A DNA stretch of 64,000 bases from NCBI GenBank assembly GCA_030407315.1, contig JALQPE010000598.1:124001-188000 (forward strand), written 5' to 3'. Below the pieces are notes generated by a model. It saw nothing but the letters and a program-made list of their open reading frames with translations, was not told where the DNA came from and searched no databases. Both the position numbers and the translations under genes were made by a program. Below, one piece after another: positions 21,834-30,818 of this stretch. Source of the DNA: Asparagopsis taxiformis (lineage: Eukaryota; Rhodophyta; Florideophyceae; Bonnemaisoniales; Bonnemaisoniaceae). Position 1 is the stretch's first letter, and each line of letters starts with the position of its first letter.

Positions 21834-22217
21834 ATGTCCTGCTTTTCATGCTTCGGCAGCCCACCGGAAGCCGGCGTGGAAGACTCGCAAAAGCCCAACG
21901 CTTTTCGAATTACAGTCCGTCTCAGCACTGGTTATGTAGCGCCATGCTGGGCGCTCCCAACGGATACGATTGAAGTTATCAAGCGTAAAATCGAGGAGGA
22001 ACACGGCGTGCAGCCGCTCGTTGGGTATGGCGGACGCATGATTCCGCCCTATCTTTGCGCAAAGTATCAAGGGAAGTGGGTGATGGTTATTTGGTCAGCG
22101 ACCATGCAAGATATTGGGCTGCAGACGGAATTGAAGTTTGCTGATATCACTGATAAACTGAAGGAAGTCAAGGCTTTTTCACATATTCATTGGGCGGTGA
22201 CACATATTGTTACTTGA
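21834..22217 (+). CDS. Ubiquitin-like-fold protein, tandem copy 1
   Basis: The product has 127 residues. After a Cys-containing N-terminus (MSCFSCFG), residues ~24-100 read like a ubiquitin-type beta-grasp: FRITVRLSTGYV (strand hairpin), LPTDTIEVIKRKIEEEHGVQ (helix), GYGGRMIPP (strand 3 and turn), then an unusual insert KYQGKWVMVIWSATM, and IGLQTELKFAD (final strand). There is no C-terminal Gly-Gly, so it is unlikely to be conjugated. It is a clear paralog of the next gene, sharing ITV.L.TG, LPTDT, KIE..GVQ, PP.LCA, WSATM..IGLQTEL.F.D. The exact family is not recognised. Confidence 0.75.
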   Translation: MSCFSCFGSPPEAGVEDSQKPNAFRITVRLSTGYVAPCWALPTDTIEVIKRKIEEEHGVQPLVGYGGRMIPPYLCAKYQGKWVMVIWSATMQDIGLQTELKFADITDKLKEVKAFSHIHWAVTHIVT

Positions 22218-22536
22218 TAGCCGCCCGCTTCCATCTGGATGTATTTTTCGCAAGATCAATTCGCCCGTTACCGGTTTTGGTGGACGACATGGAACGGATG
22301 GCTATCGGTAGCTACTTGTCAGCAATGATTGGTGCGTGTCTTGGTGCGTATTGTATTTTTTCGTCAGAATCTTTCAGCTGGAAACAACAACTGCATAAGT
22401 CGCGTGTCATCCAGTTCCTCGCAAAGTAAAGTCTTTCCTAACAATCTAATCATTCGAAACTACGACAGCTTAGTCACCACCAGCCAGTCAGTCGAGCGCG
22501 CCATAACCTGTCGTCAGCAGAACGCGATTTCAAAAA
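22218..22536. other. Spacer between tandem ubiquitin-like genes
   Basis: This 319-bp spacer is the 3' flank of copy 1 and the promoter of copy 2. I looked for a third degenerate copy of the domain and did not see one. Confidence 0.45.
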
Positions 22537-22938
22537 ATGCCTCTAATACACCTGGTTCGTCCACGACCTCGTCCTTCACGCAAAATAGCCGGTGAGCATG
22601 ATGCCCATCACGCAGATTCCTACCTAATCACTGTCAAACTACGAACGGGCCACCGCGTAAAATGCCATGTGCTCCCCACAGATACCGCCCGAATCGTGAG
22701 GCAAAAGATAGAAGACGTGTATGGCGTGCAACGCAATACGCTTGCATTACGAGGCGTCGATGTACCACCACCACGTCTTTGTGCGTTATCCAACGGGCGA
22801 TGGCTGCTGATGAAATGGTCTGCCACTATGTCGCAAATCGGTCTGCAGACTGAGTTGTGTTTCGAAGACGCCACAGAGTTCTGGAGTCCTGGTCTCCGTT
22901 CTGTTACCCCTTTCTTCGTGCTCATCCCGGGCCCGTAG
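22537..22938 (+). CDS. Ubiquitin-like-fold protein, tandem copy 2
   Basis: The product has 133 residues and is paralogous to the gene about 320 bp upstream. The N-terminus is basic (LVRPRPRPSRK). The domain at ~30-110 reads YLITVKLRTGHRVKCHVLP, a helix TARIVRQKIEDVYGVQ, LALRGVDVPPPRLC, the insert SNGRWLLMKWSATMS, then QIGLQTELCFED. The C-terminus is hydrophobic (VTPFFVLIPGP) and has no Gly-Gly. The ubiquitin-like assignment rests on the pattern of strands and helix, not on high identity. It ends 30 bp from the pfkB gene on the opposite strand. Confidence 0.75.
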   Translation: MPLIHLVRPRPRPSRKIAGEHDAHHADSYLITVKLRTGHRVKCHVLPTDTARIVRQKIEDVYGVQRNTLALRGVDVPPPRLCALSNGRWLLMKWSATMSQIGLQTELCFEDATEFWSPGLRSVTPFFVLIPGP

Positions 22939-22968
22939 GATTTGTATGTCTGTGTTGTAGATACTAGG

Positions 22969-24138
22969 TCAAATCATCTCCGCAAGCTTCTCGCATGTCA
23001 ATATTTGCAACAAACTCGAACATGCATTGTTCGCTATGATTTTTCTAACAGCCTTCAAGCTACCAACTCCCATTCTACCAGCACCAAGGTTCCGACACGT
23101 AGCAGACCCCATTGCATTAGCAAGTGTCAAACAGTCAACGATATCCAGTTCATGCACGATACTAGCGGCCAAAAAAGCTCCAAGAAACGAATCTCCTGCA
23201 CCAACACTATCGACATATTCCTTCTCACTAACCACAAAACCTGGAATGACATGCCGTTCAAACATTCCATGTCCATCCCTTCGAAACGCTTGAGAACCTT
23301 TCGCCCCGTTTTTCAGAAGAACGATTTCAATCTGTGGACATAACCGATTGCTAAAGTCGCGCATAATCGCTTCCGGAGCGTCCATGCCGGTCGCGATGCG
23401 AGCTTCATCAAGCGTGAGAGAAAGTCCATGTGCGTTGCGTAGAACAAAATGAAACAATTCGTCTTTGGAAGCGACAAACGACGCTATGGCGGACTGCGGA
23501 TCGAACCAGACCTTTGTGCCATGTAGCACAGCGGTTTCGACGCACTTACGCGTAATGTATCTATCGCTGTGGAGAGCAAATCCGTCTACAATAAGCACCC
23601 TTGCGGAACGGACAACTGCGCTCATCTCGTCAGGATATTCCGTCGAGTGGTCCGGTTGCGGAACGAGATTTTCATTGGACGCGAGAAAAGTGTGACGTCC
23701 CATCTTGTCGGCGAGAATGCCGCATGTCGGAACGAAGGCTCCGAAACGTGGTAAAAGAGCAGATGTGTCGAATGCGAGTTCGCGAGATGATTCGGAAATG
23801 AACTTGGAGATGATGATTTTACTGGGATCCTCGTCCGGGTGTTTGGCTGTCGTGAAGGCGATTGGAGCAACGCTGCAACCGAGACGACGGGCGCTCACAA
23901 GGGCGTTTAAGGAACCGCCCATTTCGAGACGTACGGGCGATGTTAACGATTGGTGTTCGCCGACTTGGATTGGGTGGCGTGTTATTGGGAGGAGAACATC
24001 AACACTTATGTTGCCCACGGAGGCTATGTCGAGAACTTTAGGCGATGGAATAGCCATTTGGAGAGGGCGTTTCTTGCAGTGCGAGAGTAGCGGACGACGG
24101 ATGCTGTGCAGGGGCGCTGGTGTTATAAAGGCAGACAT
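22969..24138 (-). CDS. pfkB-family carbohydrate/nucleoside kinase, probably plastid
   Basis: This is a 389-residue kinase of the ribokinase/pfkB family. VLDIASVGNISVDVLLP at ~35 and MGGSLNALVSARRLG at ~72 are the N-terminal substrate-side blocks. The C-terminal signature DSVGAGDSFLGAFLAA at ~320 contains the catalytic Asp and the anion hole. The first ~33 residues (MSAFITPAPLHSIRRPLL..) are basic, Ser/Pro-rich and carry an early Phe, like a red-algal plastid transit peptide. The sugar or nucleoside substrate cannot be told from sequence. The start is the first ATG. Confidence 0.88.
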   Translation of the reverse strand: MSAFITPAPLHSIRRPLLSHCKKRPLQMAIPSPKVLDIASVGNISVDVLLPITRHPIQVGEHQSLTSPVRLEMGGSLNALVSARRLGCSVAPIAFTTAKHPDEDPSKIIISKFISESSRELAFDTSALLPRFGAFVPTCGILADKMGRHTFLASNENLVPQPDHSTEYPDEMSAVVRSARVLIVDGFALHSDRYITRKCVETAVLHGTKVWFDPQSAIASFVASKDELFHFVLRNAHGLSLTLDEARIATGMDAPEAIMRDFSNRLCPQIEIVLLKNGAKGSQAFRRDGHGMFERHVIPGFVVSEKEYVDSVGAGDSFLGAFLAASIVHELDIVDCLTLANAMGSATCRNLGAGRMGVGSLKAVRKIIANNACSSLLQILTCEKLAEMI

Positions 24139-24661
24139 GGTTCACAATGGCGATGTTTAGAGATGGCTACTGATACTCTTACTTTATGGGTTTTCGGAGT
24201 CTATGAGAGGCAATTGGCATTGGGTTATTTTATGTAAATGGGAGATATCTTTGTACGGAGGTTTACTGTGATGCGCTTATTGTAGATGGGATATTGCGCT
24301 GTGATAATCATGTCCATATAGGGCGTCACGAAGACAAGAGATTCTATGATGCAAAAGATTAATGGAATCCAGAGCTATCTCTTGGCGATGCTGTCCCCAA
24401 CGTGTTGCCATTTCTTTCGCGACTGGGGGTGAGGAAGCACTTGGTGAAGGGGTACACGGAAGAAAGCATTAAAATACATGCTTTTTCATTATTTTATAGA
24501 AAGTACCCTTGGTAGCCTACGTGTAGCCGCGACACATCTGCATCATACAATACAACGCTGCCAGCACCAAACATATTTCTTCCTCCGCCCTGTGCGGAAA
24601 ACGTCACCGGCAGCGCACCACCATCCGCCGCAACTCACATCCACCCATCCTTCCGACCACA
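24139..24661. promoter_or_regulatory. Divergent promoter region pfkB kinase / VTI1
   Basis: This 523-bp interval holds two outward promoters. A pyrimidine/CA-rich leader (CGCCGCAACTCACATCC) precedes the VTI1 ATG. No convincing TATA box is present at either side. Confidence 0.45.
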
Positions 24662-25366
24662 ATGTCATTCTCAACCGCCAACTCAACCGTGATAGACATG
24701 TCCAATCTACCGGACACGTTCTCCGACTACCAGACCGAATTCAGCGCGCTTCTGAAATCCTGCGAGACGGCGATCGACACTGCGAAATCCACAGAAGTGC
24801 TCGACCAAGCCGATCGCAATCTGCAAGAAGCGACCGACCTACTGAAATCGATGGAACTAGAGGCGCAATCGCACGAAGCGCCAATACGAGACAAGCTACG
24901 AAACAACATTTCGATCAGTCGCAACGATTTAGCACGCGTCCGTAAAGAGCTTCGAACGGCCCGAATTGCACACGCGCAACATCGCGAAGATTCCAACCGC
25001 GCTTCTCTGTTCGCGTCGGCGCACGCGACGGATAGCTCCCTCGACCAACGCGGTAGACTGCTCGATTCGACGCAAAAGCTCGAACGCGGCTCTGAGATGA
25101 TTCTTGACAGTCGTAGGAATATAGCAGAGACAGAGATGATTGGCGCTAGCATTTTGGAAGACCTGCAGTCGCAGCGGAATACTATTACGAGAGCGAGACA
25201 GAATTTGGGAAACGTGGATTCGGGACTCGATCAGAGCAATTCGATCTTGGCGACTATGAGAAGACGGGCTGTTGTGAATAAGATTATTGTTTATATTGTT
25301 CTTGCAGTTATTGGAATGGCATGTCTGGGCATAATTTATACAAGGCTGTTTCACGGTGGAAAGTAA
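24662..25366 (+). CDS. VTI1: VTI1, Qb-SNARE
   Basis: This is a 234-residue SNARE for Golgi-endosome-vacuole fusion. The N-terminal Habc-like helical part (FSDYQTEFSALLKSCETAI..) is followed at ~125-190 by the SNARE helix: DQRGRLLDSTQKLERGSEMI, ETEMIGASILEDLQSQRNTI, and the NLGNVDSGLDQSNSILATM layer region, with the zero-layer Gln within it. A single C-terminal membrane anchor (~206-228) precedes a short lumenal tail. Length and order match VTI1. A leader-proximal Met at residue 13 is an alternative start. Confidence 0.94.
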   Translation: MSFSTANSTVIDMSNLPDTFSDYQTEFSALLKSCETAIDTAKSTEVLDQADRNLQEATDLLKSMELEAQSHEAPIRDKLRNNISISRNDLARVRKELRTARIAHAQHREDSNRASLFASAHATDSSLDQRGRLLDSTQKLERGSEMILDSRRNIAETEMIGASILEDLQSQRNTITRARQNLGNVDSGLDQSNSILATMRRRAVVNKIIVYIVLAVIGMACLGIIYTRLFHGGK

Positions 25367-26056
25367 CCGCAGTGTGTGCGTTGATTTTCATGCGCTGGCT
25401 CTGTTGTAAGAGGATGCAGGACTTTTGAGAGAAACGCGTAGTATGCAAAGGTTGATTTACATCGTCTTGGAAACTATGGCAAATCTTAGCTATATGGTTT
25501 TTCTTTCCACTTTTCAATAGCTGTGGCTGCGTGGTGTTACAGATTCCATCAGTATGCCTGTGCTTGACAACAAACTATGTATACCCTCGGAGGATAGCAG
25601 TGGGACAGAGTCATGTGAGAACCAATGCCAATCGTGACTCGATTGAGTGGTTGAGCCACCCTTAACATTTTCGTCACCAGACAGAAAACCTCTTCGACTA
25701 ACGACCAGCCGGTTGAATTAACGCTGCCAACAGTTGATGCCGCGTGTGGTTAATTTTTGTACAATACCAAGTGTTCCTGAAGTAGAACATGTGATACTGC
25801 AACTTTAGGTTGAGAGTTTGAAACGGGTTGATATATAACGCGTTGTTGCCATTATACCATCACCCCGCACACGGCAGCATAGCAAAACGGGATGATATCA
25901 CAACAAAAGGAATGCTCGAATACTAACCATGATAACCACATGTAGAGAATACTCTTGAAGCGTTGTTAACTAAACTAATAATTACAAGTTTACGTTAGAA
26001 CTTATCATCTCTGGACCATGTCAGAAAGAGTTGCAACGCCCATCTAATCAATACAT
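25367..26056. other. 690-bp convergent interval
   Basis: This lies between the 3' ends of VTI1 and the rubredoxin gene. It is AT-rich. I see no gene, tRNA or repeat in it. Confidence 0.45.
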
Positions 26057-26512
26057 CTACAGATTAGCGCTTGCCCAGAAGCCGAAAGCGATCGTAGCAA
26101 TCAAACCAACAATCGAAAAGACAATAATAGGCAAATTGGAAGTACCAGCCGTCTCTGCGATATAATCACCTGCCTTTTTCGCGAAGCGTCTCTTCGGCGC
26201 ATTGCACTGCGGACATTTCCAGCTACCGGGCAAGTCTTCAAACTTGACTCTTCGGGTCGGCTTGTAAACAAAACCACAATCGACACATATCCACTCACCC
26301 TGCCAATAGCTTACATTGTCGCCGGCTGCAACGGCCTTCTTGGCCTCTTCCGGCATTTCGGGCGGCGTCTGCGTCGCGACTATATTCGCGCGTCGAAAGG
26401 TCCCCACATGCTTGCGTGCGGAATGTTTGGACTGCAGTGCCCGCGTCTTCGGCGTGACGAAGGGCGCGCCGATTGCAGACACAAATGCGAATGTGGACGG
26501 ATGCGACTGCAT
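26057..26512 (-). CDS. Plastid membrane-anchored rubredoxin (RubA/RBD1 type)
   Basis: This 151-residue protein has a leader with early Phe (STFAFVSAIGAPFVTP), then a rubredoxin domain at ~70-112. The two iron-binding pairs are C76-x2-C79 (EWICVDCGFVY) and C100-x2-C103 (SWKCPQCNAPKRRF), with the GxY/W context of rubredoxins. A single membrane helix closes the protein (~127-147). This layout is that of RubA/RBD1, known from cyanobacteria and plastids as a photosystem assembly factor in the thylakoid. It is the strongest evidence here for a photosynthetic host. It is head-to-head with MsrB. Confidence 0.93.
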   Translation of the reverse strand: MQSHPSTFAFVSAIGAPFVTPKTRALQSKHSARKHVGTFRRANIVATQTPPEMPEEAKKAVAAGDNVSYWQGEWICVDCGFVYKPTRRVKFEDLPGSWKCPQCNAPKRRFAKKAGDYIAETAGTSNLPIIVFSIVGLIATIAFGFWASANL

Positions 26513-26838
26513 GGTTGAGTTTGTTGAGTGCTGAGCGGGGCGAGATTGCGTCGTTCTGTTTCAGATCGTCTGGTGTAGAATTGGGAATTTGTACGTAGAC
26601 AAGGTAAGCGTACTGGGCATTGATTGGCTGTATGAAAATGATCGGTGCATGTCATTGGAGCTTGTGAAATTTTGCGGCTCAAAGTAATTTCATCTGATGA
26701 TCATGACGACCCCAAATGATTTGCATGCGAGCAGTGGCCCCCTTTCATGCAGCAATACATAACTAAAAATTAGTGCCAACGTGGATTCTTCGTCGACTTA
26801 CAAGCAGCAGTTCATGTAAATCTTTGTTGCCGTCTGAA
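26513..26838. promoter_or_regulatory. Bidirectional promoter rubredoxin / MsrB
   Basis: This 326-bp interval separates the starts of two plastid-type redox protein genes. Shared control is plausible because both would act in the chloroplast, but no specific site can be supported. Confidence 0.45.
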
Positions 26839-27453
26839 ATGCCAACCCGATTCACCGCATTCACAGCGCCGACGCCGCTGCGCGTATCTGCTGCTGTCAA
26901 GCCTGCAGCGATAAGTTCCCGCGTAAATCCGCCCGGTGGGGGTGTATGCATGAAACAAGCCAACTCGAGACGCGCGGTCATAGCCAGTTTCATCGCAGCA
27001 AGCACGATGTTCTTCCTCAAATCCAGATGGCCGTTGTCCTCCGCACGCAGCGCATCAGCCGTGGAGAAGACTGATGAGGAATGGCGTCAACAGCTCACAG
27101 CTGATCAGTATCGTGTGCTACGCCAGGCGGGTACTGAACGCTCCTTCACCAGTCCGTTGAACGATGAGAAACGTATCGGTGTGTACAAGTGTGCCGCGTG
27201 TGGAAAGGATTTGTTCTCATCAGAGACAAAGTATAACTCGGGAACTGGATGGCCTTCGTTTTTCAAGCCGCTCAAGGGGGGTATTGTTTTCAGACAAACC
27301 GCTATGGATGCTATGCTAATGCAGAAAGAAGTTTTGTGCAAAGAGTGTAATGGTCATCTCGGGCATATGTTCAAGGATGGTCCCAGACCAACCGGTGAGC
27401 GCTATTGCATGAACGGTGTCGCACTTCAATTCGTCCCGTCTGAATCTGAGTAA
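26839..27453 (+). CDS. MSRB: Methionine-R-sulfoxide reductase B, plastid-targeted
   Basis: This 204-residue enzyme reduces Met-R-sulfoxide in proteins. The catalytic domain (~76-200) has the zinc Cys pairs C118/C121 (YKCAACGKDLF) and C167/C170 (LCKECNGHLGHMF), the block SGTGWPSFF, and the catalytic Cys190 in RYCMNG. The first 74 residues are a leader with early Phe (MPTRFTAFTAP). A second part has a twin-Arg (SRR, 43-45), a hydrophobic stretch (46-60) and Ala-Ser-Ala before the mature domain. That resembles a bipartite thylakoid-lumen (Tat) signal. The start is the first real ATG; the upstream frame begins with GTG. Confidence 0.92.
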   Translation: MPTRFTAFTAPTPLRVSAAVKPAAISSRVNPPGGGVCMKQANSRRAVIASFIAASTMFFLKSRWPLSSARSASAVEKTDEEWRQQLTADQYRVLRQAGTERSFTSPLNDEKRIGVYKCAACGKDLFSSETKYNSGTGWPSFFKPLKGGIVFRQTAMDAMLMQKEVLCKECNGHLGHMFKDGPRPTGERYCMNGVALQFVPSESE

Positions 27454-27485
27454 ATTATTCAAACTAACATGCTCTGTGACGCGAT

Positions 27486-28136
27486 TCATCTGCCATTGTT
27501 AGTCGGCCATGCTTCGCAGTAGCTCAGGTATGGCTTAACATCTATTACAACAACCTGATTCAACAGTTCAACGCGCCCTTGCGCCAATAAACCGCTGATT
27601 TGTACAATTCCTTTCGAAACGTCACACCCAACCACATCAACCAGCTGCATATACAGCGAATGCAATTCTGCACTCGGTTGTGTCTTCACACAAGAAACAG
27701 CTTGATCCTTTAGAATACACTCGCCTGTTGCAAAACCAAGCCCGTTGGGAACCAGCATGAGCACCCAAACTTTCTCAAAGCCATCAATGCCTGTAAGTGC
27801 CCGTGCAAACTCTTTCTCAAAATGAATTTCCGTTGCGTCCTTCTGCAAACCCCCGATGCAATGACAGGGCATGCTTTGGAGACGATCGAGCTCAACACGT
27901 GCACCTGCGAGTGTCGGCGCTGCATCTCGCGATCGAGGTACCTTTCCTTTCCAATCTTGTAACTTCCGCTCCCGAACTGATATCAGACGTTTGATTCGGA
28001 CGCGCTCATCCCTAAGCTCGTGTAGTTGCTTTTGCGATGCACTCAGACGCTCGTCTGTTTCTTTCAGAAATTGTTGTTCCAGACCCTCTGGAATCGATTT
28101 GGATAATTCGCGTTTCAGTTCTGCTCGCGTTTTCAT
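27486..28136 (-). CDS. TsaA/TrmO-like protein lacking the SAM-binding motif
   Basis: The product has 216 residues. Residues ~1-85 are a charged coiled coil (ERLSASQKQLHELRDERVRIK). The rest follows the TrmO barrel order: MPCHCIG, EFARALTGIDGFEKVWVLML (family: EGLEGFSHIWVLF), LVDVVGCDVSKGIVQISGL, and VVVIDVKPYLSYCEA (family: TPVLDIKPYIPYCDS). TrmO methylates t6A37 of tRNA-Thr using S-adenosylmethionine. The family motif RSPxRPNPIGLS is absent and QPSAELHSLY sits in its place, so catalysis is doubtful. It ends only 32 bp from MsrB, tail-to-tail. Confidence 0.68.
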   Translation of the reverse strand: MKTRAELKRELSKSIPEGLEQQFLKETDERLSASQKQLHELRDERVRIKRLISVRERKLQDWKGKVPRSRDAAPTLAGARVELDRLQSMPCHCIGGLQKDATEIHFEKEFARALTGIDGFEKVWVLMLVPNGLGFATGECILKDQAVSCVKTQPSAELHSLYMQLVDVVGCDVSKGIVQISGLLAQGRVELLNQVVVIDVKPYLSYCEAWPTNNGR

Positions 28137-28499
28137 GTTTCCAAGTCAAGAATGTTGTGTTGACAGATGTTGCTATCATTGGCAGGGTTTGTTTGGTTCG
28201 AATCTTACGCCCATGCGTGTATTTCATCACGGCGATGAAAAATGAGAAAATCTTGGCATTGAACAATAGGCAGTATATCAATGCCCTGATAAGTTGCTCA
28301 ATTGGTGCTATTCTTGTGCTGCGGTTTGCCCACCAAACTTTCTAATACTTTGGTAGACACACTCCCCCCACTCTATCCAATTGTAACCGTAGTGTTTTCA
28401 GGTAGACAGAAGACCAAAGTTCCCATCGCGAATGGTGATATTACTGGGGGTTATAGACTACAGTCCAGCTATAATGAAGCTAGTCTATGCTCCACATTA
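28137..28499. other. 363-bp interval
   Basis: This holds the promoter side of the TrmO-like gene and the 3' flank of the next minus-strand gene. Nothing else is visible. Confidence 0.4.
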
Positions 28500-30374
28500 T
28501 TATACGTCGTCCCTACGACCAATTTCAGTACCAAGATGAGGACTGAAACAAGCTATTTGTTCATCTATGATTTCTGAGCTGCTCTCATTGAGCTCACAGT
28601 GTTCTTCACTACCGCTGAACCAAGCATATTCACCGTGGTTTCTCTCTACATTAAACTTGCGAACCAATCTATGACCATTGACAATGGAACCTGCCATAAT
28701 CAGTTCGAGAATAGTCGGCATCTCTGCGATTTTCATGTTCCCTGATTCTCTCGCGGCACCATTCTCTAGCAGCGCACTGCAGTTCGCACCATCCAGCCAG
28801 TTGGTAGGCAAAGTTGTGTTCGCCAAGTATGCCATTATGGCTGCGTTGGATGCAAGACCCAGATGTCGTCTGATTTGATCTGGTTTCTTCAACACTCGAT
28901 ATCCAAGCAATGTATTTCGAATAGCATGCTCATCCTCACTGATCAATTTCACCATCCCAAATACACTGATCCAAAAAAAGGACAGGACCCGTACAAAGTC
29001 ATTAACCCTCTCGAATGTATTATTCCGTTCACCGAAATCCTGAACTGCCACGACAACTGCAAATGCGAATGTACCAAAAAGATAAATCAATGCCGATCCT
29101 TTTAAAAGGAAGGGCAATCTGAATATGGCACCATCCGCATGAAATTCCAATGCTTTCAATCTTGTTTCTCTTGTTCCAAAAAAAAAACGATGTAATCGTT
29201 CCCAACCTCCGTCCTCAAACACATGTGGATTTTCCGGTGGTTTTGACACAGAAACAATGAAGTAGCCTTGTGATCCTGCAAAAGTAATGACCCCATCTCT
29301 CAACATAAGTTGCAACACCCACTGTTCTTTGTATGGTCTCTTGGTAGTTTCTTCACTACCAGGCTTTGGATCAATACTACGAAACTGGGATGAGTCTACC
29401 CAGAGCAGCGAGGCATACTTCATCTCTGTCTCGTCATATTTCAACTTCCCAATAGGTATATACACTTTAATAGTATTAAGGTGCAATTTGGCCATGTGCG
29501 ATGCGAGAAACATCAACGCATCCTCAAAAGGGTTCTCGTCTTCATCAGATATGGTATTTTCATGCTCGGATTGTTCAAAGAGCCTAGCTCTGGAATTTTG
29601 TGGTGTCTTGTTTTCGCTGTGTGTACACTGAGCGAAAAAGTCGAACAAAGCGGTAACAATTACGCTGGCGAAAAATCTCAACAATCCCTCCCTACGGAAC
29701 TTTTCGTCTGCTTCATTCTCTTCACTCTGGTCGAGGAAAGGTTGTTTTTCACATGAGGAGCGGAAGTCAAATTTGCGTTTCTTTCGACTACGCCTTACAG
29801 CAGTATCTAACTCCGCAAATTCTTGATCATGCAGGAAGATCGCTATCTTGCTCTTCCATGAAGATGAATTTTCCTCGCCACGATTCAAATCAATATTAGT
29901 CGTATACTGGATGTTTTGGTTTCGGCGGGCACCGCTCTGTTTGGATTGGTGTAGAACAGGAGTGATGAAGTCGAGTACGTAGCGTCTGACGGCCGCTATG
30001 TGACTGTTGCGGAAGGTGGCTACTTTGGCGTTTTCTAGTTTCGTTATTGGGGTTTTGTGATAGGCCAACGTTCTTTCAAGGTATTTGGAATGATTGTTTT
30101 CCAAGTGTTCGTCGAGAACAGTTTCATATTCGGTTCTATCGATAGCTTCGCTAACAATTGCATTGATGTGAAGCAAAAAGACGAGCAAATAGTTGCGCTC
30201 TTGCGCTTTGTTTCTTTCAGCTTGGTGGGCTTGGTGCAATTCCCTTATCTCCTCAACAGTGGGCTCTTCAGTGCGAAGGCTCATTGTAATCAGAGTGGCG
30301 AGAGTTTCACCTCTTTCGCCGCCACCTGGACGAAAGTTGAATGGCAGTGGGGTGGACGGTATTTCACCCCGCAT
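28500..30374 (-). CDS. Large unknown protein with two membrane segments
   Basis: I do not recognise this 624-residue protein. It begins with a charged helix (EEPTVEEIRELHQAHQAERN) followed by a hydrophobic stretch YLLVFLLHINAIVS. A middle region has a basic patch RRSRKKRKFDFR and an FFASVIVTALFDFF helix. A folded-looking beta-rich part follows (QWVLQLMLRDGVITFAGSQ). Two adjacent hydrophobic helices lie at ~430-480 (ALIYLFGTFAFAVVVAV, VLSFFWISVFGMV), and the tail is soluble and acidic. An internal ATG at 30284 has an equally good context (ACAATGAG), and the extra 30 residues before it look like leader, so the start is uncertain. Confidence 0.7.
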   Translation of the reverse strand: MRGEIPSTPLPFNFRPGGGERGETLATLITMSLRTEEPTVEEIRELHQAHQAERNKAQERNYLLVFLLHINAIVSEAIDRTEYETVLDEHLENNHSKYLERTLAYHKTPITKLENAKVATFRNSHIAAVRRYVLDFITPVLHQSKQSGARRNQNIQYTTNIDLNRGEENSSSWKSKIAIFLHDQEFAELDTAVRRSRKKRKFDFRSSCEKQPFLDQSEENEADEKFRREGLLRFFASVIVTALFDFFAQCTHSENKTPQNSRARLFEQSEHENTISDEDENPFEDALMFLASHMAKLHLNTIKVYIPIGKLKYDETEMKYASLLWVDSSQFRSIDPKPGSEETTKRPYKEQWVLQLMLRDGVITFAGSQGYFIVSVSKPPENPHVFEDGGWERLHRFFFGTRETRLKALEFHADGAIFRLPFLLKGSALIYLFGTFAFAVVVAVQDFGERNNTFERVNDFVRVLSFFWISVFGMVKLISEDEHAIRNTLLGYRVLKKPDQIRRHLGLASNAAIMAYLANTTLPTNWLDGANCSALLENGAARESGNMKIAEMPTILELIMAGSIVNGHRLVRKFNVERNHGEYAWFSGSEEHCELNESSSEIIDEQIACFSPHLGTEIGRRDDV

Positions 30375-30818
30375 CGTGCAGGAAGGATGCGTGTGCTAGA
30401 TTGAAATTATCAATTCGCTTACGGCGGAGTGCGAAAAGAACAAGGATATTGATGGTTTCTTGCGTATAAGAACGTATGCAGGTGTTTGTCGAGAATGCGA
30501 TTGAGCGATATGTGTAACATGATACGTATAGGATTGTGAAGGCCGATAACTTTGTAACCAGTTGTTCAACCTCAAACATCATGCGCTACACGTGCATTGG
30601 TGGCTTCACGACAGAGTGCAGCTGACAGTGCCAATCGTCTACAACAATTTTGAAACCAAGGAGTGCTCCGAAACGAACATCGTTGAGAGAGTTACCCTTA
30701 TCACCGATATCCTGCCAATGCTCTCAATAATATCTGAGTACAACACACGCCAACTACAGAGTACTCCCAGTTCGTTGCGCAATGCATTTCACATCACAAG
30801 CTATGTATCAAACGGCGA
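30375..30818. other. 444-bp interval
   Basis: This lies between two minus-strand genes. It holds the promoter of the large unknown gene and the 3' flank of the CHID1-like gene. No gene is visible. Confidence 0.4.
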
